Notes: generated by a model from the letters alone, not told the origin. A stretch of DNA of 64,000 nt from Aporophyla lueneburgensis (GCA_932294355.1 OW028761.1:3038001-3102000), one strand, 5' to 3'; shown: positions 30,641-42,809, counted from the stretch's first letter. Numbers and translations: made by a program.

Positions 30641-31279
30641 TTGTGTCATGATTTTATGACGTCCGTGGGAACGTGGGTTCTTCCCAGTGAGAGGAGGCCA
30701 GATTTGCATTCGGAACATTTACAACTGGTGCTCGATATTTCTTATTCGTTTAATTTCATCCTTTTGTAGTGAATCTAAGCAAAGCTATATTCCTTGAATG
30801 TTAGACGTACGTTCTAGGAAGCGAGTTGCCAGACTCTAAAAGCACATCCCCGGCCGGCGTCCTTGCGGGAAAAAATATTATTATATACGGCAACCATTTT
30901 GAAAAAAGTCCCTTCAAACAATATTTTTAGGTTAACTCACCCAAAAATTTTGTTTTAGAAACAAACCAAATTGTGTTTAAACATAACCATAATTATAAAA
31001 AAGAACCGTAAATATTGAAGCTTTTTACTGCATTTCATTTAAAATATAAAGTTAGCACATTCGTAAAAAAAAGGTTTTTTTTAAAGAAAATAAAAAAAAA
31101 GTTTAGAAAATGTAAAGACCAATTATAATTATTTACAGTAAAAAGTTAAAAACCATTTTATTTACATCAAAAATAAAACAAATCACACTGAGTCAGCTTA
31201 AAACTCAATGTGCCATATTAGCCCCAGATATTGTATTTAAGCCAGTTAAGTACAAAGTATTTATAATTTGTACGCACGG

Positions 31280-31741
31280 CGACAAATCAATCTACTTTCC
31301 AGTATAAGCTGACATCTCATTGTACGAAAATCCTATACAATCCGAGGTTAGTTAAAACTGGAAATGGTTACCTTGATATGTAGCTGTGTACGTTAAGTCA
31401 GGGAAATTAATTGTTAAGGACGATACGAAGATAGCCCGCGAATTTTCTGCAATTTTCAGGTCAATATAATGATTAAAATATGATTCGCAACCGTAACAAA
31501 GATGGCTTCACAGCACTATAATAATTAAAATCATTAATACACCCCTCTAAGTTTCATTTACTCCTATTAAACCACTTTTTCATGAAAATCGGACTACTTT
31601 GGCGCTTCTTCAATTTAAGTCAATTCACTGTTGGATAAACTTACGGTCACTTTAAGTCAACTTGTGCAAGATGACTTAAATTGACCGCCAGTTTAAGTCA
31701 ACATGGATAAGTTGACTTAAATTGACCGTAAGTTTATCCAA
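31280..31741. repeat. MITE-like palindromes in a Fas3 intron
   Basis: 31,295-31,375 resembles the palindromic repeat at 16,785-16,925. 31631-31663 and 31709-31741 are near-perfect inverted arms (TTGGATAAACTTACGGTCA...). The DNA between them repeats the motif GACTTAAATTGACCG. Confidence 0.6.
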
Positions 31742-31887
31742 ATTACAACTATGTTTCTCAGACACTTGTCTATATTGGCTATGACGGAAAATGGACGTAT
31801 AGTGTTCGTTTGCTTAACAATTAGTTTCCTTGACTGTACATAACTATTATCCCATAATTAATTTCCATAAAATGAAAGTATACTTAC

Positions 31888-31924
31888 GATTCGCCAGAGC
31901 TCTTCGTGTTGTCCCGTCTTCTGC
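31888..31924 (-). CDS. Fas3: Fas3 37-nt micro-exon of the long cytoplasmic tail
   Basis: Acceptor TTATCTTACAG|GCAGAAG, donor GGCGAATC|GTAAGTAT, both close to consensus. Joined to the transmembrane exon (phase 1) it encodes GRRRDNTKSSGE plus two bases of a Ser codon. It then joins 28322-28460. The RRR stretch is a typical positive-inside stop-transfer sequence after the membrane helix. A minus-strand coding length of 37 nt is far too short for gene finders, so it may be missing from annotations. Confidence 0.8.
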
Positions 31925-32009
31925 CTGTAAGATAAATGTATTTCTTCTAAGTAAAGGGGCTTTTAAATGGGCCATATTTTACTGAATTAATCATTGTCTA
32001 TCCTTTTCT

Positions 32010-32465
32010 CAACTATGTTGGGGCCGGCTTCCTGTCTAAACGGGTGTACCTGGATGCCAGAATTTAACATGGAGCGGCTGCCTATCTGACCTCCAGAACC
32101 CAGTTACTGGGTATTATGATACCCCGTTGGTAAGACTGGCTGTCGGACTTTCGGACTTCTTTGACAGTCGTTACGGATCGTTAGATCTAAGAATGACAGC
32201 CGGGACCAAGGGCTAAACGTGCTTTCCGAAGCACGGAGGGGTAAATGTTTACGGATTTACAGAGTAGCCGCGGCAAGCGTATCTGCACCTGATGGATCGA
32301 TCTGTGCGGCTGTTGTTACTTAGCAAGGGTTATCGTATAACTTAGTAACTAGGTAATGGAGGTCAGATAGATAGTCCCTCCAGGTACAATACTGGTAATC
32401 AGGTGCATCCGGTTAGACCGTAAGTTGACTCAAACATAGTTGGAAAAAGGCAGGCAGATGAGTCA
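32010..32465 (+). repeat. Interspersed repeat family A, fullest copy
   Basis: Runs from CTCAACTATGTTGGGGCCGG through AGTTACTGGGTATTATGATACC, GACAGCCGGGACCAAGGGC and CACGGAGGGGTAAATG to AGTTGGAAAAAGGC. Other copies or pieces lie at 15,500-15,640, 35,241-35,480, 36,025-36,520 (reverse), 42,810-43,150, 47,200-47,321, 50,195-50,335 and 56,395-56,620. Non-coding. Class not recognised. Confidence 0.65.
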
Positions 32466-33084
32466 TTTGATGAATTCGCATCCAAAAAAAAAGCACCTAA
32501 GGTTGAACTTTTAATCCTATTCACTAACTTGACAGTTCAATGAAAAATAATGATACCATTCTAAAACTAATAGTGTCGGGGTAGTGAACGATTTCGCATA
32601 AAGAATGAATGATAAAAATGTTTCAAATTAAATAAAACTTTAAAAAATCGTTTTTAGGTGTGGATTATGAGAATAATTAATAATTTTTAATAACAGTTAT
32701 TTCCTTTTTTTATTTTCTTCTGATAGAAACAAAACTAAATATAAAAATCATGTCATTTTGCTTATTTTTTTACTACAGTCATTTTATTTCCTCTGACAGC
32801 CATAGACTACATATATATTGATATATTACACACCTTGTGTTAAGACAAGTTATTAAATTTAAATTACAAAGTTTGCATGTAAGTACATTATTTCAAGTTC
32901 ATTCAATTTCATTCATTCTTGCACCACCTCACTATCTTTTTTTTGTCAAAACCTGGTATCCCTCCAATTGTCAAGTTAGTGAATAGGATTAAAAGTCCAA
33001 CCTTAGAATGGAAAATCAAGTGCGCGATAAAATCTCGCCACGAAATAAAAATCATATTTTAATTTTTGTTACCTTACACGTCTA

Positions 33085-33337
33085 AGGATTTAATAAATAA
33101 ATATCTTAAGACAACCAACACACCGTTATCTGATCCCAAACTAGGCAGAGTCTGTACTATGGTAACCAGACAACTGATAAACATACTTATATATTTCTAA
33201 ATACATACATATTATACATAAATTACACCCAGACACAACAAATGATTGTGCTCATCAAAGATATGTCCTGGGTGAGAATCGAACCCACGACCTCAGTCTT
33301 AGCAGTCAGGGTCACTAACCACTAGACTAACAGGCCA
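33085..33337 (-). mobile_element. tRNA-derived SINE, copy 1
   Basis: On the minus strand the head (33336 to 33264) looks like a tRNA: A-box-like TAGTCTAGTGG and B box GGTTCGATTC(T). The acceptor and anticodon stems do not pair well. A body and A/T-rich tail run down to about 33,090. The same unit is at 48,665-48,916. It is a SINE with a Pol III promoter head, not a functional tRNA gene. Confidence 0.75.
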
Positions 33338-33924
33338 GACCGAACGAAACCGAAACCCCGAATGTTACCTTGTATAACTGTAATATACTTTCTATCACAA
33401 ATATCGAGCAGAGCTTAGAGGTATTGCCACTATCGAAAACCTTGAAAATATTGCCAATTCCTTTTACCGGTTCATATAATGGCATACTTATGTAAGTATG
33501 TCAAGGTCATAAATATGATATTATTAGGGTAAGCACAGACAGCTACTGGGCTGTAGAGCTCAGATAGGATGTCGCTAAATGTAAAATACTGGTAAATGAT
33601 AAATGACTTTATTTTTGCAAGTAGGTTTGTACAAACACTTTTACACGTCAATCAATTCTTTTTTTAAACTAGATGATGGGTAGGTATTTAGCTCCACTAG
33701 GTTTTGTCTGGAAGCTGACTCCGACATACATAGTTAGGAAACCCTAGACAGACGATGAGGGAAAGCAGAGACAGAGCTACAAATGCATCGATGGTCGAGT
33801 ATTTTTTTTTAGTATAATTGCGGGACCATTTTAAAACTCACGCCAGCCACACGATCACTATTGTTTTATCATCTCACGCTATTTTGAACTCTATTGTGTC
33901 TATATACCTATTTACTAATAACAA

Positions 33925-34400
33925 AGCTGTGAGAGCAGTGGTGGCCCAGTAGTAACGGCCGCGACTTACGTGTTTGTAGATCGTGGGTTCGAACCCAAAC
34001 AGGCACTTTATTTTGTATTAACTACTAGCTGACCCAGCGAACTTCGTACCGCCTCAGAATCAATAAAACCCATGTTAGGTGAGCTCCTACCAAGTTATGC
34101 CAACCTGGTACTTCGAAGACATAAAGCATTTTCTAGCTATCACACACCCATGTTAGGTGACATCCTACTAAGTTATGACAACCTGGTACTTCGAAGACAT
34201 ATTAATAAGGATGATTTTTTACACTGGTTCGGAAAAACCCAAATATCTTACGGACCCCTATTTTTTTTTAAATACAATATAGCCTATGTTACTCGCAGAT
34301 AATGTAGCTTTCTAATGGTGAAAGAATTTTTAAAATCGGTCCAGTGGTTTTTGTGTTTATCCATTACAAACAAACAAAAATACAAACTTTTCCTCTTTAT
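33925..34400 (+). repeat. Second tRNA-like SINE head followed by a tandem-duplicated repeat
   Basis: 33,935-34,008 contains TGGCCCAGTAG and GGTTCGAACCC, like Pol III A and B boxes. It is followed by ACTAGCTGACCCAGCGAACTTCGTA and two units of about 84 bp (CCATGTTAGGTGA...CCTGGTACTTCGAAGACAT). The reverse of this second part is at about 53,490-53,745. Confidence 0.6.
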
Positions 34401-34554
34401 AATATTAGTATTGATATCATCACCACTGCCTTCAAAACAGTGAAGGAACATATCGCGGCATGCACGGCATGTCTTAGAATCCAAATTCGTGACACATTGA
34501 ATTTTGAAACGTCTTTTGATACTTTTAATTTAATATTTGTTCGCGTCAAGATGT

Positions 34555-34740
34555 TTTCAAATTTTATCATCATCATTTTAACCGAAAGACGTCCACTGCT
34601 GGACATAGGCCTCCCCCAAGCTCCGCCACCTCGACCTATTATGTGCTTCCCACATACAGCGGATTCTTGCGGCCTTCACAAGCTCATCGGTCCAGCTTGT
34701 CGGAGACCTTCCAACTCCTTGCAAATCTTATATGTCGTAC
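34555..34740 (-). pseudogene. 3' end of an RTE-type LINE
   Basis: On the minus strand the sequence ends CCAGCAGTGGACGTCTTTCGG and then an ATG-type repeat tail. Upstream it resembles the Trp/Arg-rich end of an RTE reverse transcriptase ORF. Only a short 3' piece survives. Confidence 0.55.
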
Positions 34741-34797
34741 AAAATCAATATATCTGTTTAGTCTTTTCCTAACGTGCTGGGCTCGGCTTCCAGTTTA

Positions 34798-35240
34798 ATC
34801 TGATATAGGGATGTTATGGATATGAAATTTCGGATACGGATTGGTTACGGATGTAGGAATGATTATTATACCGGATACGGATATGAAATTATTTCGGATT
34901 ATCCGTTAATTTCGGATAATTTCGGTTACGGATATTAAATTTTTAAGGAATTTCAAAAGTAAAATATAAATAGCTAATAAAATGGTTTTATTTATGTGTC
35001 ACCATTTGGTAGGAATTACAATCAGTCTGTGAGTAATTATTGCAGCTATTTAAAATAAGAAATATTATAAATATATATTGAGTGTTATCTGATCTACCTA
35101 AAATAAAAATGTAATAACAAATCCGATATTATCTGAAACTTTTATTTCGGATTCGGTTACGGTTACGGATAAATTTTTATATCGGATATCCGATAGTTTC
35201 GGTTACGGTTACGGAGCTCCATAACATCCCTGATCTGATA
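34798..35240. mobile_element. hAT-type MITE with 8-bp target duplication (copy 2)
   Basis: Element 34806-35232, ends TAGGGATGTTATGGA / TCCATAACATCCCTG, flanked by ATCTGATA (34798-34805 and 35233-35240). Inverted relative to copy 1. It is inserted into a family-A repeat, whose sequence continues on both sides. Confidence 0.85.
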
Positions 35241-35480
35241 GAGCTGAATACCTAAATTTTACATGGAGTGACTACCTATCTGAACTCCACAACCCAGTTA
35301 CTGTAAGACTGGTCGTCAGACTTTTGGTTTTGACTACCCGTGAGGACTGTCAAAGATTTATGACTGACAGCCGGGACTTAGCCGGAGCTTAACGTGGCAC
35401 GGAGGGGTTAGAATATCTAATGGTTACCCATCCACGGACTGTCCTCGACAGGCGTAACTTAACCTTCTATTGAACCGTGT
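35241..35480 (+). repeat. Interspersed repeat family A, continued after the MITE
   Basis: Contains TACATGGAGTGACTACCTATC, the AACCCAGTTACTG block and the CACGGAGGGG block of family A. Confidence 0.6.
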
Positions 35481-35599
35481 AGCTGTTTGTATTATTTGTG
35501 TAACCACAACTCTATTAGCCCTTTTATTTCTCTCTATAGTTGATACAAAATGTCACCAATTAAATCGATAATTTAAAAAACCCTTTCGCATGTATGTGG

Positions 35600-35860
35600 A
35601 GGCATCATCATTTCCTGCCCCTATCCCAACTTATTTAGGGTCGGTGCAACATGTCTTTTTCTTCAACACTTCTTTCTCTATTAGTCGTCATCTCAGTAGT
35701 CACCCCATTTCTATCCATATAATAATTCACACAGTCCATCCATCGTTTCTTTGGTCTCCCTCTACTCTTATAGCCATCGACATTCATACTCAATACTTTC
35801 CTCATTCCTCCGTATCACGTGTCCATACCAATACATGTATAATTAATTAATTGGATACTT
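35600..35860 (-). pseudogene. RTE-type LINE remnant (end of reverse transcriptase)
   Basis: The minus strand decodes, with breaks, to the end of an RTE-like reverse transcriptase (a WxxHVxRR-like block and a KRWMD-like block). Heavily decayed. The plus-strand frame at 35590-35850 is its shadow. Confidence 0.45.
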
Positions 35861-36024
35861 GATCTAAATCGTTTGTCGTCCACTTTGAAATTGGCATGCG
35901 TATGTAATCCCTTTGACCCCTGTACCTTTTTCACGTAATTAAATAATCCCTTTTGCCTTTTCGAAATTCTAATCCTCTGGTCGCCTCTAACTTATGGACC
36001 CTCACACAATTGGGTAAAGTAGGT

Positions 36025-36520
36025 ATTGAAATTTGTGAGCATGTTTAAGCCGTTGGTCCCGGCTGTCATTTCTTAGTCTTTGACAGTCGCCACGGGCACC
36101 TAGAAGCCCGAAAATCGGACAGTCAGTCTTACCAAGGGGTATCGTTCTACCAAATAGTTCTTCAGACCGTATTTCCGCCATGGCGGACAATCTCACCGGA
36201 TTATATTTTTTTGGTCTAGCATAACTTAGCCTAGATATATTATAGTGCACAAGTGTACACACATAGCCCAGAGTTTGGAAGTTGATACCCCCGTGCCACG
36301 GAAAGCACGTTGAGCCGTTGTTCCTGCGCTTTCTCCGCTCGTGTCGGATTGCCGTCCCATCGGACTATGAGATTGAGGGAAGACTGAGTGCCTCTGTCTC
36401 TGCGCATTGTTTAACTGGACTGTGGAGATAGGTAGTCGTTCCAAGAACAATATTGTTATTCAGCTGCATCTGGTAAGACTGGAAGCTGACCCGATATGGG
36501 AAAAGGCTAGATGAAGATTT
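36025..36520 (-). repeat. Interspersed repeat family A, reverse copy plus an attached fragment
   Basis: The first part reads as family A in reverse (CCCGGCTGTCATTTCTTAG ... CCAAGGGGTATCGTT). From about 36,170 another lepidopteran repeat follows (GGCGGACAATCTCACCGG), and family A resumes at 36,420-36,510. Confidence 0.5.
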
Positions 36521-36864
36521 AATTAGGACAGTTGATTGCGATTCTGCTGCTCGTTCCCATGGATAAAGTTTTTTAGTGAGATGGTCTTTTGAATGTATGA
36601 GACAGGGTGTAAAGTTCAGTCAACCTCCATAGAAAAGAAAGGATCCTCCAACCAAACGTCGTCGTGTCTAGTGGGCAACTGCCCGACGATTAACGTGTTA
36701 GTTGCGCGGTGAACTTTGCTTGCACGAATCAGGATTTTGCGTGAAGTCAGTGCGATGCTTAGTTCATAATTTCAAAGACTACTTAGCGCATCCTCCAATA
36801 ATAGACAGAAGTTCGATTATTTTATTTTTGTGTTGCTATTTTTTTTCTCGTGTTTTTTTACCGT

Positions 36865-37100
36865 GTGGTGCCGGACGTAAAGAATAGCATCACCCAATTT
36901 CTACCCGTGGGTGTCTTAGGAGGCGACTACGGGACTTACTAGAGAATGTGCAGCAGCGTTCTCTATGCATTTTACAACCATACTGCGATCGCAAATCCGC
37001 CTGCCAAGCGTGGCGATTATGGCAAAGCCCCCCAAATTGGGGGCGGTCATGTCCAGCAGTGGACGTATTACGGCTGAAATGATGATGATGATGATTTTTT
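36865..37100 (+). mobile_element. SINE with RTE-like 3' tail, copy 1
   Basis: Starts GTGGTGCCGGACGTAAAGAA, passes GGCGACTACGGGACTTACTA and GCCTGCCAAGCGTGGCGATT, and ends CCAGCAGTGGACGTATTACG...GATGATGATGAT. Six copies occur in the window. The 3' end is shared with the RTE-type LINE fragments, suggesting RTE machinery mobilised it. Confidence 0.7.
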
Positions 37101-40100
37101 TTCTTAACATATTATTTTCCTATCTACCAAATTACGTCTACTCAATACTCTCGAGGCAAAAACTACTGCACTACCAGTACCCAAATTGTATTATAAACTA
37201 TCTTAATCATTTTGGAGGATATTGATAATCCGTTGCTATTCGAAAATTTTGACCACTCAATGAATTTTGTTGAACTGTCAAAATGAATTTTATTGAACTG
37301 TCAAATACACCCCAAAAGTAGGTATTTTAATGGCCAAAAGAGGGTAGATTTGAGATTGTTCGTAATTTGAGGTAAAAAAAAAAAAAAAATTCTTAGAGGT
37401 ATGTACTTTTTTGTATGCAATCTTCTTGTGAGTGTGACTTTTTATATCCTATTTCTTTCCATTCTTCATTGTGTCGTGCAAATAAGTATTTTATTATTTC
37501 GGTCGTTGGTATGTTTTCAAAGATAGATCAAGTAGTATGAAAAAAATGAAACATCGAATTCTTATTTAATAAATACTTTATATTCAATAATATTTCGTCA
37601 TAACCTTTACTTATAGACATTGATAGTGTTGAGACTAAACTATTAATTTTTATAAAAATTACACAAGGGACATGACAAAAAAAAGAATAAAAATTTCTTT
37701 CCTAAAAAAAAATTAAGTAAGTAAGGCAAAAAGGTGAGGGATTTTTGAGAAAAAAATATTATTAAGGTGATTTTTTTTTGTCATGTCAAATGTTATTTTT
37801 TTTTTTGTTGTAAAAAAGTTCGGCGGACATTAAAAAGGTATAAATAAGCTTAGAAATAATTTGAGCTTATAGATTGAAAAGACGCAATGTTTTGGCAAAA
37901 TGTGCGAAATGGCAGTGTCTTTTTTTATTATTAGTTTGACCTTATTTCTGTATGGGGCGCTAAGTAAAATACGCTAAAAACTAAATTGGTACAAAAATAA
38001 ATTCTTAATTATATTTAATTACAAATACTTAAAAATCACAATCATGGTGACTTATAAAACTAACTTAAACAAAATAAGGACCTCCTCCTTTTTTGAAGTA
38101 GGTTTAAACGACGAAAAATATCGATATTGTATCAGTAGTACATTTTCTTTTTTCTAAAATTGTAAATGATTTTAATTAAAAGATTAAACATATGATTTTT
38201 AAATGTAAAAGAGATATTATTTGATTTAAAGTTTTTTAATGTATCAATAATATAAAGCTTAGTCAAAATGGATAAAACTTATTTTTAAGACATTATTTCT
38301 TTTACTACATAATATATACAAAAATATTAATATGGTGGTACGAACACATTGTAACTTAAATATAAGGTGGAGGCACCAATTCCCAGCTATATAGATGAAA
38401 AGTATTAAGGTATACTTAAGTTTAACAGCCTTCTGAGATAAGTTGATAATGCTGAAATCAGTTAAATTTTAGACATTTTTATTTCCATTACTCAAAAAGG
38501 TTACCAAAAATATTGATAGGAGTAGTCGGATGTAGCCGACGATTGGTCTCTCCGCCTTTCTTAAAACTATATGAAATCATTCGAAAGGTGAAAAAAAAAA
38601 CCTATTTTCCATAAACATTATTTCGCAAAATATCTATTTAGTTACACAATAAGGTAAGTTGCAAACATGCAATAAGCCCACGGGAGTAAAAATATCGCGG
38701 AGACATTTTATCGTTCACTGGATTTTCGGCTCTTGGGGTTAATCCGATGATTGAGAATCCAACGGACTACAACTGACCTCGTCAAATAAAGACAATGTTG
38801 ATTTTGCAACTCTCAGTGCTGTGAAAATTTAGTGCGCGATTATAGTCACCGCGAGAAAAATCGCCCGTGCAAACCGCGCAAGTCTCATAAAAAGTATAAA
38901 GTTTTTTTTTTACAAAAAATGTGCTCCAAATATCTTTTTTCTATTTTTATTCAAAAATGCCTTAAATATACGCGTTGGGATTTCGTTGTTACACAAGTAT
39001 ATTTCGAAAATGTATTTTTATAATGAGATTCTTAGTGTACCTACATAAAAACTTTTTTATTACTTTCATGATTGCAATCGAGAAAAAAATACGACGAAAA
39101 ACGATCGCCCCTTTAAATAGTCATGTCTGTTATCGTGTTTTTATCGTCACGCCAAATTCCACGTCTGTAACTTTTTACTTACAAATCAATCGTTTTCTTT
39201 AAAAAAAATCCTTTATCGTAGCAGGTGGCGTTCTGTAATTTCTGACCACACATGGAAAGAAGGCGTTTATGTCTGTTTTCTTTTTCTCGATTCCAATTTC
39301 AAATCCTGTTGTACAAGAGAGACAGGTATACATGTGTATGTATCTATTTATTTCGTCAAATTTCAAACCTATTATTATTCTAGATTTTTACGTCGAACGC
39401 GTTCAGAATTCACTTGCATAATCTAGGGTTACCTGGGGTTTATGAAAACCCAACCAAGGCTTTTGTAAGGCTAGCTCCCTATTACACGGGAATAAAACCT
39501 GGCGTAATGTGAGTCTATAGGTACACCTTTGCGAAAATCTTTGGGGAATGTCAGCGTGATGGTAGGTTATGGTTTTTTTTTAATTCGACTTATTTCGTGA
39601 GTCTCGTCATTACAGAGTGAAATGAGCCTGGTGTAGTCTTATGGAAAAAAAAGGATTGCAAATAATTTCTGAACGCACTTTCATCATTTCTAATAATCTC
39701 TTTTCAAAAATGTATCTTATTATTTTAGAAGTTTACTTTAAAAAATTGCGTACATATTAATTTATTTAAATACAATATTTATTAATAAGTAACAATGTTA
39801 AACACGTCTGGCACTAAACGACACTTAATAATCAAACGTTTAAGTCCAAAATAATGATTAATCTGTCACTTTTGAGGTTGATTTTTTGAGATTTATTATT
39901 TTTAGTGAAACTCGGGGAAGTAATTTTAATAATTAAAACGTTAAATATGCCTAGACACTGTTCTTAATTAAATTAAAATAAAAGCAAGAAATCTTAAAAC
40001 AATTTTAAGTAGTTTAAAATAAATATTTCATAGATTTTTTACGAGTACAACCACTATTACTAAGTTTAAGTAGAATGTTAGCATTTTCATATTATTTTAG

Positions 40101-40285
40101 ATTTCTGTACACGTCTAATATCTATGAAATACATTGACAAAATATTCTGTTGGGCAAGATCGCAAGATTAACAAAAAAGAAAAATGTATTAAGCATTTTT
40201 CTTTTTTTCACAAAAAAAAAATCGCCAACTTGAAAAATATCCTCCGAGTTTCACCTTCAGATAAGTGACAGTTACCGACTTACGC
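37101..40285. other. Fas3 intron, AT-rich, no gene recognised
   Basis: Long AT-rich stretch with homopolymers. The frames at 38832-39202 are short, and nothing in them is recognisable. A short family-E end (ACCTCCTCCTTTTTTGAAGTAGG) is at about 38,080. Confidence 0.55.
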
Positions 40286-40449
40286 TTAAACAGCCGTGTC
40301 TGGCTTTTTTTCCGGATGCTTTGTGTCTCCATTGCTGATATAGTCCCCGTGGTCATGCGAGGGGTTCTCCGAGCCCTTGATGTCCTCGTGAGGGGGGAGG
40401 GGGGCCTCAGAGTCCGCCCCGTCCGGAATGTCGGTGCGGTGAGACCGTC
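40286..40449 (-). CDS. Fas3: Fas3 alternative terminal exon ending in a PDZ-type motif
   Basis: The acceptor is TATTGTATGGCAG|GACGGTC. Joined in phase 1 to the transmembrane exon it encodes G, then RSHRTDIPDGADSEAPLPP, then HEDIKGSENPSHDHGDYISN, and it ends KKPDTAV followed by TAA (40286-40288). This gives 53 residues. The last four residues DTAV fit a class I PDZ ligand (x-S/T-x-hydrophobic). GTAAGT lies two bases past the stop, so the exon could also be spliced on within its 3' UTR. It is an alternative to the micro-exon route. A mix of Asp/Glu/Pro/His gives a disordered tail. Confidence 0.85.
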
Positions 40450-42670
40450 CTGCCATACAATAGATTAAGCGATCAAGAACTTGGCTGGTTTCTTACAGTT
40501 TAGTTTGTTAAAAGGCTGTGTTGGTGCGTGAGCGATTTGAAAAGTGTGAGAATGTGATTGTTTGTGAGTTGGATTGGACCTTTTGCTTATTTTATTTATT
40601 AATCCCTATGAAAAACTGACTTTACCTACTGTCGGTATTAAATGACACATCACTGACTACCTGTAGTATTGTCCCTCCTACTCCCATTAATCTATTCAAA
40701 GATTGCCTTTGAAAAATATATTTTAGCGATAAAGCTATCCATTGTGTTACTCTATGAAAAAAAAACTACATTTATATGTGAATGCATATCTATCTATCTC
40801 GGTGCCACTTCATCTATTAAACTTTCGAGACTTGCCAACATGACACCAAAGAAAATCACAAACAAAAAATAATTGTGATGAAATTCTGTAGTGAAATAAA
40901 TAATTAAAAAATGTTGTACTGACATGAAGAAGGCGTGACAAATTCAATTGAAGCCCTAACTCCTGAACTAGGTTCTCAAACGAAACTGATCGCCAAACGA
41001 ATGTGACTGTTTGGTTGAATTATTTATCTACAGCCAATCGTAGCAGTTAACACGCGTTTGATTAATTTTGCGTTAATTTTTGTTCGTGAAAATGGCCCTC
41101 AGAGGTTCTCGGTTAAAATGAGAGGACGGTGTTATTCCTTTTGTGTGAGTTTATTTGTAGTGTAAAACCCAGATAACAACTTGGAATTTCTGCCATTGAC
41201 ATTGAATTATTGTAATAATGACAGTCATAACTTTTATGTTTCGGATAGACTTTTTGTGTGTAAAACAAAGCTATCACATTGTTCACATGAGAAAAAAAAG
41301 ATGCTAATAAAAATCGCAAAATCATCTTGTTTTTGTTACACGAAAACATTATTCAATCCATTACATTTATTTTTCTAATTTAATAATCAGTTAGCAATTT
41401 AGAAACAATGATGAAATGAAAGACTGAGAATAACCCCAAAAAAAAAAAATACCAGAATATTACCCAGTAGAACATGTTGGTTACTAAAAGCACTCAAAGA
41501 GATTCCAAAAATTATGACTAAAGTCTGAAATAAGCTCAAGGCCCAAAATACTAGCTACAACACGTGAAAACACTTGAACTACATAATTTTAAACCACCAC
41601 CTGCTTTGAAAGTTAACTACCAAAAGGGGACATTAAGAAGACGAAATTATAATCAATTTTATCCAAAATCTGGGAAAGTCACATGCAAATAAATAAACCA
41701 TTCTTAAATCATGCTTTTTTTGGAAAATATAATTATAATAATTATCATTCACATGCGCCAAACAGTTATTATAAAATAAAATCATGCATTTTATAATATT
41801 TTTTTTCGTTCTTGATCGCTCAAAATATTGCTATGCTTATTCACTTAATTTAAAACACTTATATTTACTACATATTAAAGCCAAAACATTGCGAAAAAAT
41901 TGCACTTTTTCATTCTTTTCATTCTAAATCTACAACAGCCAAACATTTTTACTATAATGAGGTTCTTTTTTAAACATGACGTTTTTAAAAATATGTAATT
42001 TCAACCAGTGCGAGCTTCAAACAGTTAGTGTGATTTGTGTTTTTTTGTTCTATTTTTACTACTTTTCTAATTTTTTCCAACGTTACCTATCGACCAACAG
42101 CCCGCGAGCCTGCCAGAAATGTATTACTTATTAATAATATATTTATTTAAAAGAACTAAGGAATTATTACGCAAGCCTAGTTTGTAAAAAAGCGATTGTA
42201 AAAAGCATGGTCAAAATCAAAATGCAAATTATCAATAAAAATGTATCAGTAAAAAACTAAAAATAATAATGAAATATTTTATTGATATTCCACGTTTTCA
42301 AGAAAATTATTAATAATGATGACGTTAATATTTTTTATCAAGGCTCTTGGACTAATGGCACAACAAAGGGAAATGACATCACAACTAAACTAAAGAATCA
42401 TCAACATTAATGGAGCAACTAATAAAAATGACTATGAATACAATTCTATCAAAATGAGTACCTATTTTTTTTTACACTAACAAAAACATAAATATAATTA
42501 TAACAAAACAAAAAAAATGCATGTTAAATATAATTAATTTCAACATGCTTTTCATGCAAATGAGTAAACAAGAATTGAAAAAAGTTGTCCTTTTTATGAA
42601 AGATTACAAAAAATATGCTCCAAAATATTAACAATTCAACATAGAAAATAGAAGAAGTAATGCGACTTAC
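40450..42670. other. Fas3 intron between the transmembrane exon and the short tail, no gene
   Basis: AT-rich sequence with scattered homopolymers. The small frames at 40669-40872 and 41113-41378 have no recognisable content. No element ends seen. Confidence 0.55.
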
Positions 42671-42784
42671 CAGCGAAGCACCATCTGTCGGTGGCGAAGG
42701 CGAAAACTACTAGAAATACGGCGACTAGTAGGATTAGGACGCCAACGACGATGCCTACGATCGCTCCGGTGTCTAGCTCCACGC
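42671..42784 (-). CDS. Fas3: Fas3 transmembrane exon
   Basis: Acceptor ATTTCCCCTAG|GCGTGG, donor TTCGCTG|GTAAGT, 114 nt, incoming and outgoing phase 1. It encodes GVELDTGAIVGIVVG followed by a run of Val/Leu/Ile/Phe residues and ends FATDRWCFAG. The helix and the RWCF end are the most diagnostic part of Fas3 and match the fly protein as I recall it. Both tail routes (40449 and 31924) accept its phase-1 donor. Confidence 0.9.
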
Positions 42785-42809
42785 CTAGGGGAAATAAAAT
42801 AATGTATTA

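Noticed and set aside
33264..33336. Functional tRNA gene on the minus strand
   Set aside because: Pol III boxes are good but the acceptor and anticodon stems do not pair, and the same body follows a second copy at 48,842-48,914, so it is a SINE head.
40265..40468. Plus-strand 67-codon frame
   Set aside because: Antisense to the Fas3 short-tail exon, which has splice sites and correct phase on the minus strand.
16529..42784. Direct splice from the transmembrane exon to an internal acceptor (CTCTCAG) of the terminal exon
   Set aside because: In frame, but it uses a weak site just inside the exon and skips two exons with good splice signals; kept only as a remote possibility.
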